In this document: one piece after another, positions 15,308 through 23,391 of the stretch | Position numbering within the stretch: the first letter of the stretch is position 1 | Layout of the letters: each line of letters opens with the position of its first letter | Assembly (NCBI GenBank): GCA_036496805.1 | Contig: DASXKN010000015.1 | Span: forward strand, 62,001 to 126,000 | Length of the DNA stretch: 64,000 nt | Source: SZAS-103 sp036496805 | Lineage (GTDB): Bacteria; Pseudomonadota; Gammaproteobacteria; Xanthomonadales; Xanthomonadaceae | Direction of reading: 5' to 3' | The notes under the pieces: generated by a model | Databases searched by the model: none | The model's input: only the letters and a program-made list of their open reading frames with translations | Told to the model about the DNA's origin: nothing | Made by a program: the position numbers and the translations under genes

Positions 15308-16018
15308 TCACCTTTCGAGCACTCCCGACCAGGCCTTGATCGCAACCTCGTGGGCGGCTCGCTCGATCAGGTCTCCATGCGACAGCACGATGCGGTCGAA
15401 GTCCCACGCCAGGATGCGCCGAAGCGATGCTGCGGCTGCCTTCCGGTCGCTCCAGCCCATTCGATATTCAGGCGCTGGGCGGGGGTTGTTCCACATCCGC
15501 AAGACGTACTTGAACCAGAACTTCAACGCACCTCCGGTGTGCGGCGTTGCGTCGGTGAAATTCTCGATGAGGTCGACGAGGATCAATGTGCGGCTGGCGC
15601 GGTGGAACATCGCGACTTCGCGCATGAAGCGGGTGCCTTGTACGAGCACCTGGTCGATCTGCCCAGCCCAGTCCGCGGGAGCCTCATCGCCGAGGACGCC
15701 GTCGTATGCCAGGCCGGCGTGCCTGCGTTCGACGCCCGGGCAAATCCACGTCTTCGCGCCCGGAAACGCGGCCTGGGCGGTGGCCACGTGCAGGTGATGG
15801 AAGTTTCCGGGTGCCACGACATGGGCGACCGGACCGAGCGCCGCCAGCTCCTGGGCACTCGCCGCGGTGATGTTGCAGGGCGAGTGCAGCATCAGGTCCC
15901 CTGAAGCGAGGCGGATCACGGTCATGCGTGCCTGGAACCGCGTGCCCGCCAATCGCACCGGATAGTCGCAAAGCCATATCTGGTCTGCGAGATAGGGTGT
16001 GATGGAGATCGCGGTCAT
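15308..16018 (-). CDS. DUF4336 domain protein (metallo-beta-lactamase-like fold), copy 1
   Basis: This 236-residue protein has the DUF4336 layout: an N-terminal IWLCDYPVRLAGTRFQARMT, then HVVAPGNFHHLHVA, HRASRTLILVDLIENF and an end with IVLSHGDLIE. The family resembles metallo-beta-lactamases, but the HxHxDH motif is only partly visible (GNFHHLH). The substrate is unknown. The start MTAISITPY at 16018 matches the paralogue better than the upstream start at 16060. It is divergent from copy 2 at 16193, with the 174-bp gap as their shared promoter region. Confidence 0.8.
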   Translation of the reverse strand: MTAISITPYLADQIWLCDYPVRLAGTRFQARMTVIRLASGDLMLHSPCNITAASAQELAALGPVAHVVAPGNFHHLHVATAQAAFPGAKTWICPGVERRHAGLAYDGVLGDEAPADWAGQIDQVLVQGTRFMREVAMFHRASRTLILVDLIENFTDATPHTGGALKFWFKYVLRMWNNPRPAPEYRMGWSDRKAAAASLRRILAWDFDRIVLSHGDLIERAAHEVAIKAWSGVLER

Positions 16019-16192
16019 TCGGGGGTCTGCCTGCAGGTGGTCGCGCCGGATCGAATTCAATCATTCAGGACACCTGACACGACGCCAGGTGAATTGAACT
16101 TCAAGGCGTATCGCGGGTTGAAGATTGCAGGTGGCAGCGAACAGCCAGGGCAATATGGATTCTAGCCGACGCCCCGCACGAGAGCCGGACAC

Positions 16193-16945
16193 ATGACCGG
16201 GAAACAGGACTTCGCCTATTCGCCGATCAATGTGCCCAAGCCGATTGCGGACGACGTATGGATTGTCGACGGGCCCGTCATCCGCTTCGGGATGCCGTGG
16301 CCGAAGATGCCTTTCCCCACGCGCATGACGATCGTCCGCCTGCCGGGGCGGCGCTTGTTCGTTCATTCGCCGACGCAGCTGACACCGGACCTGAAGGCGG
16401 ACATCGCCGGGATGGGAACCCCGGCGTGGCTGGTTGCGCCCAACCGGATCCACTACTGGTGGATTCCGGACTGGCACGCTGCCTTCCCGTCGGCGGAGGT
16501 CTTCCTGGCACCCCGTGTTCGCGAACAAGCCGGCAAACGCATTGCCTTCGATGCGCAGGAGCTGGATCGCGAAGACGGCTACCCATGGGACGAGCAGATC
16601 GCCACCGTCCGTGTCGGCGGCAGTTTCATGACGGAATTCGATTTCTTCCATCGGCCCAGCCGCACCCTGATCCTGACCGACCTGATCGAGAACTTCGAGC
16701 CCGCGAAACTGGGATCTTTCCTGCTGCGCTGGCTGACCCGGCTCGGCGGCGTCCAGGATCCCGACGGGCAAATGCCTCGTGACATGCGAATGACCTTGTC
16801 GAAGCGCGCGTACAAACAGGCGTTGCGCGTCGCCGTCGCGAAGATGGTCGAATGGAATCCGCAACGAGTCATCCTGGCGCATGGCCGCTGCTACGAACGC
16901 GATGGCGCAAAGGAATTGCAGCGAGCGTTTCGCTGGCTGAAGTGA
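16193..16945 (+). CDS. DUF4336 domain protein, copy 2
   Basis: This 250-residue paralogue of the divergent gene shares WIVDGPVIRFG/IWLCDYPVRL, RMTIVRL, LVAPNRIHYWWI, FHRPSRTLILTDLIENFEP and VILAHGRCYER. In place of HHLH it has HYWW, so the two copies differ at the presumed metal site. The conserved TLILxDLIENF stretch is a family signature. No neighbour points to a substrate. Confidence 0.8.
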   Translation: MTGKQDFAYSPINVPKPIADDVWIVDGPVIRFGMPWPKMPFPTRMTIVRLPGRRLFVHSPTQLTPDLKADIAGMGTPAWLVAPNRIHYWWIPDWHAAFPSAEVFLAPRVREQAGKRIAFDAQELDREDGYPWDEQIATVRVGGSFMTEFDFFHRPSRTLILTDLIENFEPAKLGSFLLRWLTRLGGVQDPDGQMPRDMRMTLSKRAYKQALRVAVAKMVEWNPQRVILAHGRCYERDGAKELQRAFRWLK

Positions 16946-17091
16946 ACGATCCTGGCCCGCTCCCAACCAACGTCAACGAGCTGAGGTCGGTCGACGCATG
17001 GGTGGATAGGTCCGGTTTCCGCAAGGCGGTCACTTGCGGATGACGGCTTTCGGTCGACAGCCGCCTCCCGCACAGCCGGCAGCCACACCGA

Positions 17092-17850
17092 TCAGTCTGC
17101 CGGCGTCCTCCGCCCCGCCTCCTGCAGCTTCGCGTATTTCAGGAACGCGTAGAACGCGTGCACGCGCGCGGCGGTGAAACCGGCCCAGCCGTTGAGGAAG
17201 TAGCGCTTCACGAAGTACATGCGCGCGAAGGCCACCCACGGGTAGAACAGCATGCGCAGGCCGACGAAGCGGGCGCCGCGTTCGCGCTTGTAGTCGACCA
17301 TGCCGGTCGTGTAGCGGTTGATCTTGTCCACGCGCGCGGCGATGTCTGCTTCGCCGCGGTGGCGCAGCGGCGCGCGCAGGTCGAGCACGCGGCCGTCCAC
17401 GGCCGGCTCGGCGTGCACCGGCACCTGGTTCATGCGTGAGCGCGAACGGCGGAACAGGCGCAATTGCCAGTTCGATGCGCAGCCCGGATGCACCCAGCGC
17501 CAGAACAGCCATTCGCGTCGCGGCAGGCGGTAACCGTCGGCGCGCGGCGCGGACAGTTCGCTTTGGATCGCGGCGTGCGCGGGATCGACCAGGAACTCGT
17601 CGGCATCGAGCAGCAGGCACCAGTCGTGGCTCGCGAGATCGATCGCGGCCTGCTTCTGCGCGGCATAGCCGGCGAAGGCTTGCGTGTGCAGGCGCGCTCC
17701 GTGGCGCTGCGCGATCGCGACGGTGTCGTCACTCGAACCCGAGTCGAGCACCACGATCTCGTCGCAGAACGCGAGCGAGGCGAGGCATTCGTCGAGCGTG
17801 GCCGCGTTGTTGAGCGTGGTGACCACGCCGCTCAGCGGCGTCGCGCTCAT
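17092..17850 (-). CDS. Glycosyltransferase family 2 (LPS core type, WaaE/KdtX-like)
   Basis: This 252-residue GT-A enzyme starts LSGVVTTLNNAATLDECLAS and has IVVLDSGSSDDTV and the DxD-type LLLDADEFL (D82, D84). It continues to a C-terminal hydrophobic stretch (FYPWVAFARMYF). It resembles cytoplasmic beta-glucosyltransferases that extend the LPS inner core, attached to the membrane. It is the last gene of a three-gene operon, and its ATG overlaps the O-antigen ligase stop (ATGA). The sugar cannot be inferred. Confidence 0.85.
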   Translation of the reverse strand: MSATPLSGVVTTLNNAATLDECLASLAFCDEIVVLDSGSSDDTVAIAQRHGARLHTQAFAGYAAQKQAAIDLASHDWCLLLDADEFLVDPAHAAIQSELSAPRADGYRLPRREWLFWRWVHPGCASNWQLRLFRRSRSRMNQVPVHAEPAVDGRVLDLRAPLRHRGEADIAARVDKINRYTTGMVDYKRERGARFVGLRMLFYPWVAFARMYFVKRYFLNGWAGFTAARVHAFYAFLKYAKLQEAGRRTPAD

Positions 17851-19148
17851 GCGCTGCCCGTCGCTTCCGGTGCGGCCGCCGCGGCATCCTCGCCGAACAG
17901 CGCACCCGCGTAGAGCCCCGCGAGCAGCAGGGTGAGCCCGCCCCAGAAACTCGAATAGAAAGCCAGGTGGGTGTTGAGCGGGAACACCGTCACCGCGAGA
18001 GCGAGCGCCGGCATCGCCGCGCGCGCGCGCGCGTCCGGTTTCGCCCAGCGCCATGCACGGATCGCCAGTGCGGCGCCGACGATCCACAGCACCAGGCCGA
18101 TCAGGCCGGTCTCGCTGAGCACTTCGAGCACGATCTGGTGCGCGTGCAACGCACCGCCATCGCCCCAGGCCGGCGGCGTCTTCATCTGCGGCGCGCAACT
18201 GGCGTACTCGTCGCGGTATTCGCGCACGCCGACGCCGTTGATCGGATGTTCGCGCGCCATGCACAGCGCCGCGCCCCAGATGCGCAGGCGGCCGCTTGTT
18301 GCGGCATCGAGGCCTTCGGCGTCGCCCTGGAATACCGCTTCGCTGCGCGCGATGCGGTCGTGCAGGTCGCGCGGGAAGATCGCGGCGAGCGCGGCGACGG
18401 CGAGTGCGCCCGCAACAAATACGCCGAGCAACCGCTTCCATCCGAGCAGGCGCCAACCTCCGAAAAGCAACACCAGCGCGAACGTGACGCAGGCCGCGCG
18501 CGAGCCTGAGAGCGCGATCGCGGCCCCGACCAGGAGCGCCGCGCCGATCCATCCGGCCGCACCCGCGCGTCGCGCCGCGAGGCCGAGCGGGAACGCGGCC
18601 AGGCTGGCAAGCACCTGTCCCAGGTGCGGATGCTTCGCGCCGAAAATGCCGCTGATGCGAATCCCCCCGGTGCCCGGCTCCACGTTCGCCGCGCCACCGA
18701 GGCTGTGGCCTGTCATCGCCTGCACGAGGCCGTCGACGGTCCACACCAGGGCGATGACCGCGATGCCTGCGAAGACGATGCGCCGGTCTTGCCCGCGATG
18801 CACCGCGATCGCCGCCAGCCACAGGAAGGGCAGGAAGCGCAGGCCCTCGACCACTTCGTACAGGGCCTGTTTCGCGTCGACCGCGTCGATGCAGGAGAAC
18901 AGCTCGGGCAGCCAGTAGCTGAAGAACAATGCCGAGGTCAGCGCCCAGGCCTCGCGGCTGAGCAGGGCATCGCCGCCGCGGAAACGGCGCAGGCCGAGCC
19001 AGACGATGGTGACGACGGCGCCGAGCGCGACCGCCGCGTTCGCCGGACCCATCCACGGCCACAGCGCCACGCAGGCGAGCACCCACCATGGCGCCCAGCT
19101 TGCACGTGGCGCGCGGTCGCCCTCGGACACGGCGGCGTCAGCGGCCAT
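17847..19148 (-). CDS. O-antigen ligase family polytopic membrane protein (WaaL/Wzy type)
   Basis: This 433-residue protein has about 11-12 predicted membrane helices. A large periplasmic loop at about residues 265-345 has the Wzy_C pattern (SGRLRIWGAALCMAREHP, then GVGVREYRDEY and HAHQIVLEVLSETG). The periplasmic His in NALHAH-like HAHQ and the Arg in SGSRAAC match conserved residues of the family. It would join O-antigen to lipid A-core, or polymerise repeat units. The operon holds two glycosyltransferases but no Wzx/Wzz. The start M at 19148 lies inside the end of the upstream glycosyltransferase gene. Confidence 0.87.
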   Translation of the reverse strand: MAADAAVSEGDRAPRASWAPWWVLACVALWPWMGPANAAVALGAVVTIVWLGLRRFRGGDALLSREAWALTSALFFSYWLPELFSCIDAVDAKQALYEVVEGLRFLPFLWLAAIAVHRGQDRRIVFAGIAVIALVWTVDGLVQAMTGHSLGGAANVEPGTGGIRISGIFGAKHPHLGQVLASLAAFPLGLAARRAGAAGWIGAALLVGAAIALSGSRAACVTFALVLLFGGWRLLGWKRLLGVFVAGALAVAALAAIFPRDLHDRIARSEAVFQGDAEGLDAATSGRLRIWGAALCMAREHPINGVGVREYRDEYASCAPQMKTPPAWGDGGALHAHQIVLEVLSETGLIGLVLWIVGAALAIRAWRWAKPDARARAAMPALALAVTVFPLNTHLAFYSSFWGGLTLLLAGLYAGALFGEDAAAAAPEATGSA

Positions 19149-20256
19149 CGGCGACGAGCTCGGCATACAGGGCCAGGGTGTCGGCTTGCATGCGCGCAAG
19201 GGTATAACGATCCGGCAGCCGGATTGATGGCCGCGGTGCGGCGAGCAGGGAATGCGCGCGCTGCGCGAGCGTCGCCGCGTCGCCCAGCGCGACCGCGCCT
19301 TGCGGATACAGCTCGCGCAGCAGTTCGCCGACGCCGCCGTGGTCCCAGCCCAGCACGGCGCGGCCGCTGCAGAGCGCCTCGATCACGGTGCGGCCGAACG
19401 ACTCGGGCTTGTCGGAGAGTTGCAGCACGAGGTCGGCCATCGCATAGAGATCGCGCATGCCGTCGAGCGGTTCGGCGAGCGCGACCGCATCGCGCAGGTC
19501 CAGCGCGGCGACGCGTGCCTGCAACTCGCGCAGGTAGCGTTCGCGGCCGCGCTGCACGACGCCTGCCAGGAGCAGGCGCGCGTCGACGCCGTCCGCGCGC
19601 AGGTTGCGCACGAGTTCGAGCGCGTGGGCATGGCCCTTCAGGCGCGTGCCGCGTGCCGGCATCAGCAGCAGGCGGCCGCCGGCGAGCTGGGGATGGCGCG
19701 CGAGCAGGCGTTCGCGCGACAACGGATCGGGTTGCGCGTCGCGCGCGTACGCGGACGGATCCACGCCGCGCGGGATCACCGCCAGCTTCGACGGATCGGT
19801 GCCGGGATAGTGGCGCAGCACGTACTCGCGCACCGTCTGCGAGACGCAGATCACACGCCGTCCGCGCAGCATCACGCCGCTGTAGCGGCCCGGCGAATTC
19901 AGGCCGTGCACGGTGGTGACGAAGCGCGGCGGCGAGTCCATCCCGCGCAACGCAGCGAGTGCGATCCACGCGGGCATGCGCGAGCGCGCGTGCACGATGT
20001 CCGCGCGCACGTCGTCGAACAGCCGCCGCAGGGTTTTCGCATGGCGGAACGCGAACGGCGATTTGCGCCCGATCGCCAGCTCGACGTGCTCCGCGCCGGT
20101 GGCCACCAGTGCCGACAGCATGCGCCCGCCGGCCGACACCACCACCGCGCGATGACCTGCGGACACCAGCGCGGAGGCGATTTCCAGGGTGGAGCGCTCG
20201 ACCCCGCCAGCATCCAGCGCGGGCAGCAACTGCACGATGGTGAGCGGCCGCGTCAC
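19138..20256 (-). CDS. Glycosyltransferase family 4
   Basis: This 372-residue GT-B enzyme carries LLPALDAGGVERSTLEIA at the N-terminus (the GGxER acceptor-side loop of GT4 enzymes). The C-terminal Rossmann half has RLLLMPARGTRLKGHAHALE, SDKPESFGRTVIEAL (the EX7E nucleotide-sugar motif) and GGVGELL. It probably acts in LPS core or glycan assembly with the two genes it is transcribed with. The start is GTG at 20256. It overlaps the next gene by 11 bp. Confidence 0.87.
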   Translation of the reverse strand: MTRPLTIVQLLPALDAGGVERSTLEIASALVSAGHRAVVVSAGGRMLSALVATGAEHVELAIGRKSPFAFRHAKTLRRLFDDVRADIVHARSRMPAWIALAALRGMDSPPRFVTTVHGLNSPGRYSGVMLRGRRVICVSQTVREYVLRHYPGTDPSKLAVIPRGVDPSAYARDAQPDPLSRERLLARHPQLAGGRLLLMPARGTRLKGHAHALELVRNLRADGVDARLLLAGVVQRGRERYLRELQARVAALDLRDAVALAEPLDGMRDLYAMADLVLQLSDKPESFGRTVIEALCSGRAVLGWDHGGVGELLRELYPQGAVALGDAATLAQRAHSLLAAPRPSIRLPDRYTLARMQADTLALYAELVADGR

Positions 20257-20269
20257 GGCCTCGCGGCTG

Positions 20270-20464
20270 TCAGTCGATCAACACGAACTGCGCGCCGCAG
20301 TAGGGACAGGCGCATTCGCGTTCCTCTTCCAGCGGCAGGTACACGCGCGGATGCGAGTTCCAGAGCGCCATCGACGGCAGCGGGCAGGCCACCGGCAGGT
20401 CGGCGCGACGCACTTCATAGCGTTTCTCGGCGTTGGCCTGGGCGGGGCTGGGGGAGGCGGTCAT
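20270..20464 (-). CDS. Small zinc-finger protein (zf-CHCC family)
   Basis: This 64-residue protein ends with HPRVYLPLEEERECACPYCG and AQFVL. The His and three Cys (H-x-n-CxCxxC arrangement) match the zf-CHCC family related to the NDUFS6 zinc domain. It starts 13 bp ahead of the GT4 gene and is probably the first gene of that transcript. The cellular role of the bacterial family is unknown. Confidence 0.8.
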   Translation of the reverse strand: MTASPSPAQANAEKRYEVRRADLPVACPLPSMALWNSHPRVYLPLEEERECACPYCGAQFVLID

Positions 20465-20576
20465 GGGGCATGTCCGTGGCGACTGGCGCCATTGTAACTG
20501 CGCGGCATGGACAACCGGATGCGGGAGCGGTTGGCTATTTTGTGACCACGGTCCCTTCGGGGGCCGACCGCATTGA

Positions 20577-20582
20577 TATAAT
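20577..20582 (+). promoter_or_regulatory. Consensus -10 box ahead of the lipoprotein gene
   Basis: A perfect TATAAT stands 95 bp before the start at 20677. No -35 match occurs at 16-18 bp upstream (the sequence there is GC-rich), so activator-dependent use or chance both remain possible. Confidence 0.35.
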
Positions 20583-20676
20583 CCCACCACGCCGAAGCGA
20601 TTCGGCAGTCCCGCGGCCAGGGGTGGCCGCGATGGGTTCGACGTCCAGCCACTTTCATCTTTCAAAGGGAATCCTG

Positions 20677-21150
20677 ATGCGCCTTCTTGCGACTGTTGTC
20701 GCGTGCACCGTCCTGCTCGGCGGTTGCGCCACCATTACCCGCGGCACCACCCAATCCTGGTCGGTCCAGACCGAGCCTGCGGGTGCCAACGTCAAGCTGT
20801 CGAGTGGCGAACAGTGCAAGTCGCCCTGCTCGCTGCAGAAAAAGCGCAAGGATCCTTTCCAGGTCACCATCGACCTGCCGGGATACGAGCAGGTCGTGAC
20901 CCAGGTCATCAGCGGAGTCAAGGGCGCGGGCGCAGCGGGCATGGCCGGCAACGTGATCTTCGGCGGCCTGATCGGCGTCGGCGTGGACGTGGCGAGCGGC
21001 GCGACCAAGGACCTCACGCCCAATCCGCTGGTCGTGAAGCTGCTGCCCCTCAATGGTGCTGCCCAGGCCGCTCCGGAAACCATGGCGCCGGCCGCGAACA
21101 GCATGTCGGCACCGGCCCCGGAAGCCGCACCGCAGTCCGGTCAGCACTGA
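20677..21150 (+). CDS. PEGA-like lipoprotein
   Basis: This 157-residue protein has a lipoprotein signal peptide (LLGGC, Cys at about 15). A small beta domain follows: TEPAGANVKLSSGEQCKSPC is the PEGA-type turn and FQVTIDLPGYEQV comes next. A Gly-rich hydrophobic stretch (AGMAGNVIFGGLIGVGVDVA) resembles glycine-zipper segments of outer-membrane lipoproteins. The Pro/Ala-rich tail is disordered. A ribosome-binding site AAAGGGA lies 8 bp upstream. A cell-envelope role is likely, but its partner is unknown. Confidence 0.8.
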   Translation: MRLLATVVACTVLLGGCATITRGTTQSWSVQTEPAGANVKLSSGEQCKSPCSLQKKRKDPFQVTIDLPGYEQVVTQVISGVKGAGAAGMAGNVIFGGLIGVGVDVASGATKDLTPNPLVVKLLPLNGAAQAAPETMAPAANSMSAPAPEAAPQSGQH

Positions 21151-21210
21151 TCGGTTCGCAGTAGCCGTTCGTGGCGATCAAGCCACGGACGGCGCGTTGT
21201 TGCTATTCCT

Positions 21211-21912
21211 TCAAGGCAGGTCGAACAGCAACGCCTCGCTGTCGACCTGCGCGCGCAGGCTCAGGCCGGAGCGGTCGGAGAGCCCGGCCGCGTCGCCGTC
21301 ACCCAGTTCGATCTCGTCGTCGAGCAGCAGCTTGCCGCTCACGACCTGCACCCAGGCGCGGCGTCCATCGCCGAGCGCATGCGCGAGGCTCGCACCCTGC
21401 GGCAGCACGGTGGCGTACACGCGTGCCTCCTGGCGAATCGGCAGCGAACCTTCGGCGCCATCCGGCGATGCCACCAGCTTGAGCTTTCCGCGTCGCGACT
21501 CGGGCGCGAAGTGTTCCTGCGCGTAGCGCGGTGTCGCATTGATCCGGTCGGGCTGGATCCAGATCTGCAGGAAGTGCACGGGCGTTTCCTTCGAGGCGTT
21601 GAACTCGCTGTGCTCGATGCCGCTGCCGGCGCTCATCATCTGCACGTCGCCCGGCACGATCACCGAGCCGGTGCCGATGCTGTCGCGGTGCTGCAGGCCG
21701 CCCTCGATCACGTAGGAGAGGATCTCCATGTTGGCGTGGCGGTGCGGCGCGAAGCCGCCGCCGGGCGCGACCCGGTCCTCGTTGATCACGCGCAGCGGGC
21801 CGAAGCCCATCCATTGCGGGTCGTGGTAGTCGGCGAACGAGAACGTGTGGTGGCTGTCGAGCCAACCGTGCCGGGCATGGCCACGTTCGTTCGAACGTCT
21901 TAGCAGGATCAT
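21211..21912 (-). CDS. Pirin family protein
   Basis: This 233-residue bicupin begins MILLRRSNERGHARHGWLDS and shows the pirin metal motif: HRHANMEILSYVIEGGLQH with two His and a Glu, then HSEFNASKETPVHFLQIWI. Bacterial pirins include quercetin 2,3-dioxygenases (YhhW), whose function in cells is unclear. The true start is the ATG at 21912, because the same N-terminal sequence begins again in a duplicated mini-ORF directly upstream that ends in ATGA at this start. A GTG at 21921 is also in frame. Confidence 0.88.
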   Translation of the reverse strand: MILLRRSNERGHARHGWLDSHHTFSFADYHDPQWMGFGPLRVINEDRVAPGGGFAPHRHANMEILSYVIEGGLQHRDSIGTGSVIVPGDVQMMSAGSGIEHSEFNASKETPVHFLQIWIQPDRINATPRYAQEHFAPESRRGKLKLVASPDGAEGSLPIRQEARVYATVLPQGASLAHALGDGRRAWVQVVSGKLLLDDEIELGDGDAAGLSDRSGLSLRAQVDSEALLFDLP

Positions 21913-21971
21913 GAGCTGCACCTGCCGTGTTCGGCATGGCCACGCTCATTCGAATGACGCAACAGGATCAT
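21909..21971 (-). other. Upstream mini-ORF duplicated from the pirin 5' end
   Basis: The reverse strand encodes a 20-residue peptide starting MILLRHSNERGHAEHG, almost the same as pirin residues 1-16 (MILLRRSNERGHARHG). It then ends in CSS and a TGA that overlaps the pirin ATG as ATGA. It is a partial tandem duplication of about 60 bp. Ribosomes that translate it could reinitiate at pirin, so it may act as a translational leader. Confidence 0.7.
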
Positions 21972-21984
21972 CGCGTTGCGCCCC

Positions 21985-22593
21985 TCAACCGCCCGCCGCC
22001 TTCTTCGGCGCGTAGGCTTCCATCGTCACGTGGATGGCGACTTCGTCGCTGACGTTGGGCACGTACTTGGACACGCCGAAGTCGCTGCGCTTGATCGTCG
22101 CGGTCGCGTCGAAGCCGGCGGCCGGCACGCCGCGCATCGGATGCATGCCGAGCTTGTTGATGGTCACGTCGAAGGTCACCGGCTTGGTGACGCCGTGGAT
22201 GGTCAGGTCGCCGGCGACGGCCAGATGGTCCTTGCCGGTGCTGGTCACCGAGGTGCTCTGGAAGGTCGCGGTCGGGAACTTGGTCGCATCGAAGAACATG
22301 TCCGAGTGCAGCTCGTCGTCGAGCGCCTTCACGCCGACGCTGACGGTGTCCATCGGAATGTTGACCTGGATGCTGGACTTGGTCGGGTCCTTGGCATCGA
22401 ACAGGAAGTCGCCCTCGACGCCGTTGAAGTGGCCGATGATGTGCGAGAAGCCGAAGTGGGTGTAGCTGAATTCGACCTGGGTGTGGTTCGCATCGATCGT
22501 GTAGGGATCGGCCGCGAAGGCCGCGCCGGAAGCGAACGCCAGGGAAGCGGCGAGCAGGCCGGCGCGAAGGAAGGTGGCGGGCTGGATGTGCAT
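21985..22593 (-). CDS. YceI family periplasmic protein
   Basis: This 202-residue protein has a signal peptide (AFA-A, about residue 27). The YceI lipocalin-like barrel follows: YTIDANHTQVEFSYTHFGFS, SSIQVNIPMDTVSVG, FPTATFQSTSV and GDLTIHGVTKPVTFDV. The family binds polyprenoids or ubiquinone-like lipids in the periplasm and is induced by base or osmotic stress in E. coli. The start MHIQPATF at 22593 places the signal peptide properly. It ends 13 bp before the duplicated mini-ORF of the pirin gene on the same strand. Confidence 0.9.
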   Translation of the reverse strand: MHIQPATFLRAGLLAASLAFASGAAFAADPYTIDANHTQVEFSYTHFGFSHIIGHFNGVEGDFLFDAKDPTKSSIQVNIPMDTVSVGVKALDDELHSDMFFDATKFPTATFQSTSVTSTGKDHLAVAGDLTIHGVTKPVTFDVTINKLGMHPMRGVPAAGFDATATIKRSDFGVSKYVPNVSDEVAIHVTMEAYAPKKAAGG

Positions 22594-22689
22594 GGGTGGC
22601 TCCGTGGTCCTGGAATGTGCGGCGGGTTGTGGTGGTGGACGGATTCCGGCGCGGCGATCGGTCACTCGATATCGCTCACTCGATCTCGT

Positions 22690-23286
22690 TCATTCAATCC
22701 GGCAGGCCTCGTCGAAGGACAGACGCGGCGAGCGCGGGAACAGCACCGCCGGATCGGGATCGCCGTGGCCGATGGCGCAGATGAAGTTGGATCGTACCTT
22801 CGTGCCCGTGAAGAACGCCGCATCGACCTTGGCGTTGTCGAAGCCCGACATCGGTCCGCAGTCCAGGCCGATCGAGCGCGCCGCGAGGATCAGGTAGGCG
22901 CCTTGCAGGGTGGCGTTGCGGAAGGCGGTGGTCTCGATCAGCTTCTCGTTGCCCTCGAACCACGAACGCGCGTCGGTGTGCGGGAACAGGTAAGGCAGCT
23001 TCTCGTAGAAGGCGAAGTCGCTGCCGATGATCGCGGTGACCGGCGCCTTCATGGTCTTGGCGCGGTTGCCGTCGCTCAGCGCCGGCTCCAGCTTGCGTTT
23101 GGCCTCGTCCGATTTCACGAACACGATCCGCGCGGGCGAGCAGTTGGCGCTGGTCGGTCCCCATTTCATCAGGTCGTAGAGCGCGTGCAGTTGCTCGTCG
23201 CTGACCGGCTCGTCGCGCCAGGCGTTGTGGGTGCGCGCCATGCGGAAGAGCTGGTCGAGCGCGGCGTCGGGAAGCAGGCTGTTCAT
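22690..23286 (-). CDS. Malonic semialdehyde reductase / nitroreductase (RutE family)
   Basis: This 198-residue FMN-dependent nitroreductase-fold enzyme has FRMARTHNAWRDEPVSDEQL, MKWGPTSANCSPARIVFV, NATLQGAYLILAARSIGLDC and GPMSGFD. These match the RutE/HadB subfamily, which in the pyrimidine Rut pathway reduces malonic semialdehyde to 3-hydroxypropionate with NADH. No other rut genes are near, so here it may be a general semialdehyde or nitro-compound reductase. It is divergent from the ELM1-type gene at 23392. Confidence 0.88.
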   Translation of the reverse strand: MNSLLPDAALDQLFRMARTHNAWRDEPVSDEQLHALYDLMKWGPTSANCSPARIVFVKSDEAKRKLEPALSDGNRAKTMKAPVTAIIGSDFAFYEKLPYLFPHTDARSWFEGNEKLIETTAFRNATLQGAYLILAARSIGLDCGPMSGFDNAKVDAAFFTGTKVRSNFICAIGHGDPDPAVLFPRSPRLSFDEACRIE

Positions 23287-23391
23287 CGGTCGGTCCGTGA
23301 CATGATCGGCTGGATAGCAGTGTAGTGTTGCATTCTCGGGATAAAAGCTCCCGCTTTACAACAATCCTTCTCGCGAACAGAACGAGAGCGC

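Noticed and set aside
15308..16945. DUF4336 pair as part of the peptide cluster
   Set aside because: They lie beyond a hairpin and a pseudogene, one runs the other way, and the spacing breaks the operon; a link is not excluded but is not supported.
20577..20582. Strong sigma-70 promoter for the PEGA-like lipoprotein
   Set aside because: Only the -10 box is good; the -35 position is GC-rich, so it is listed as a weak feature rather than a finding.
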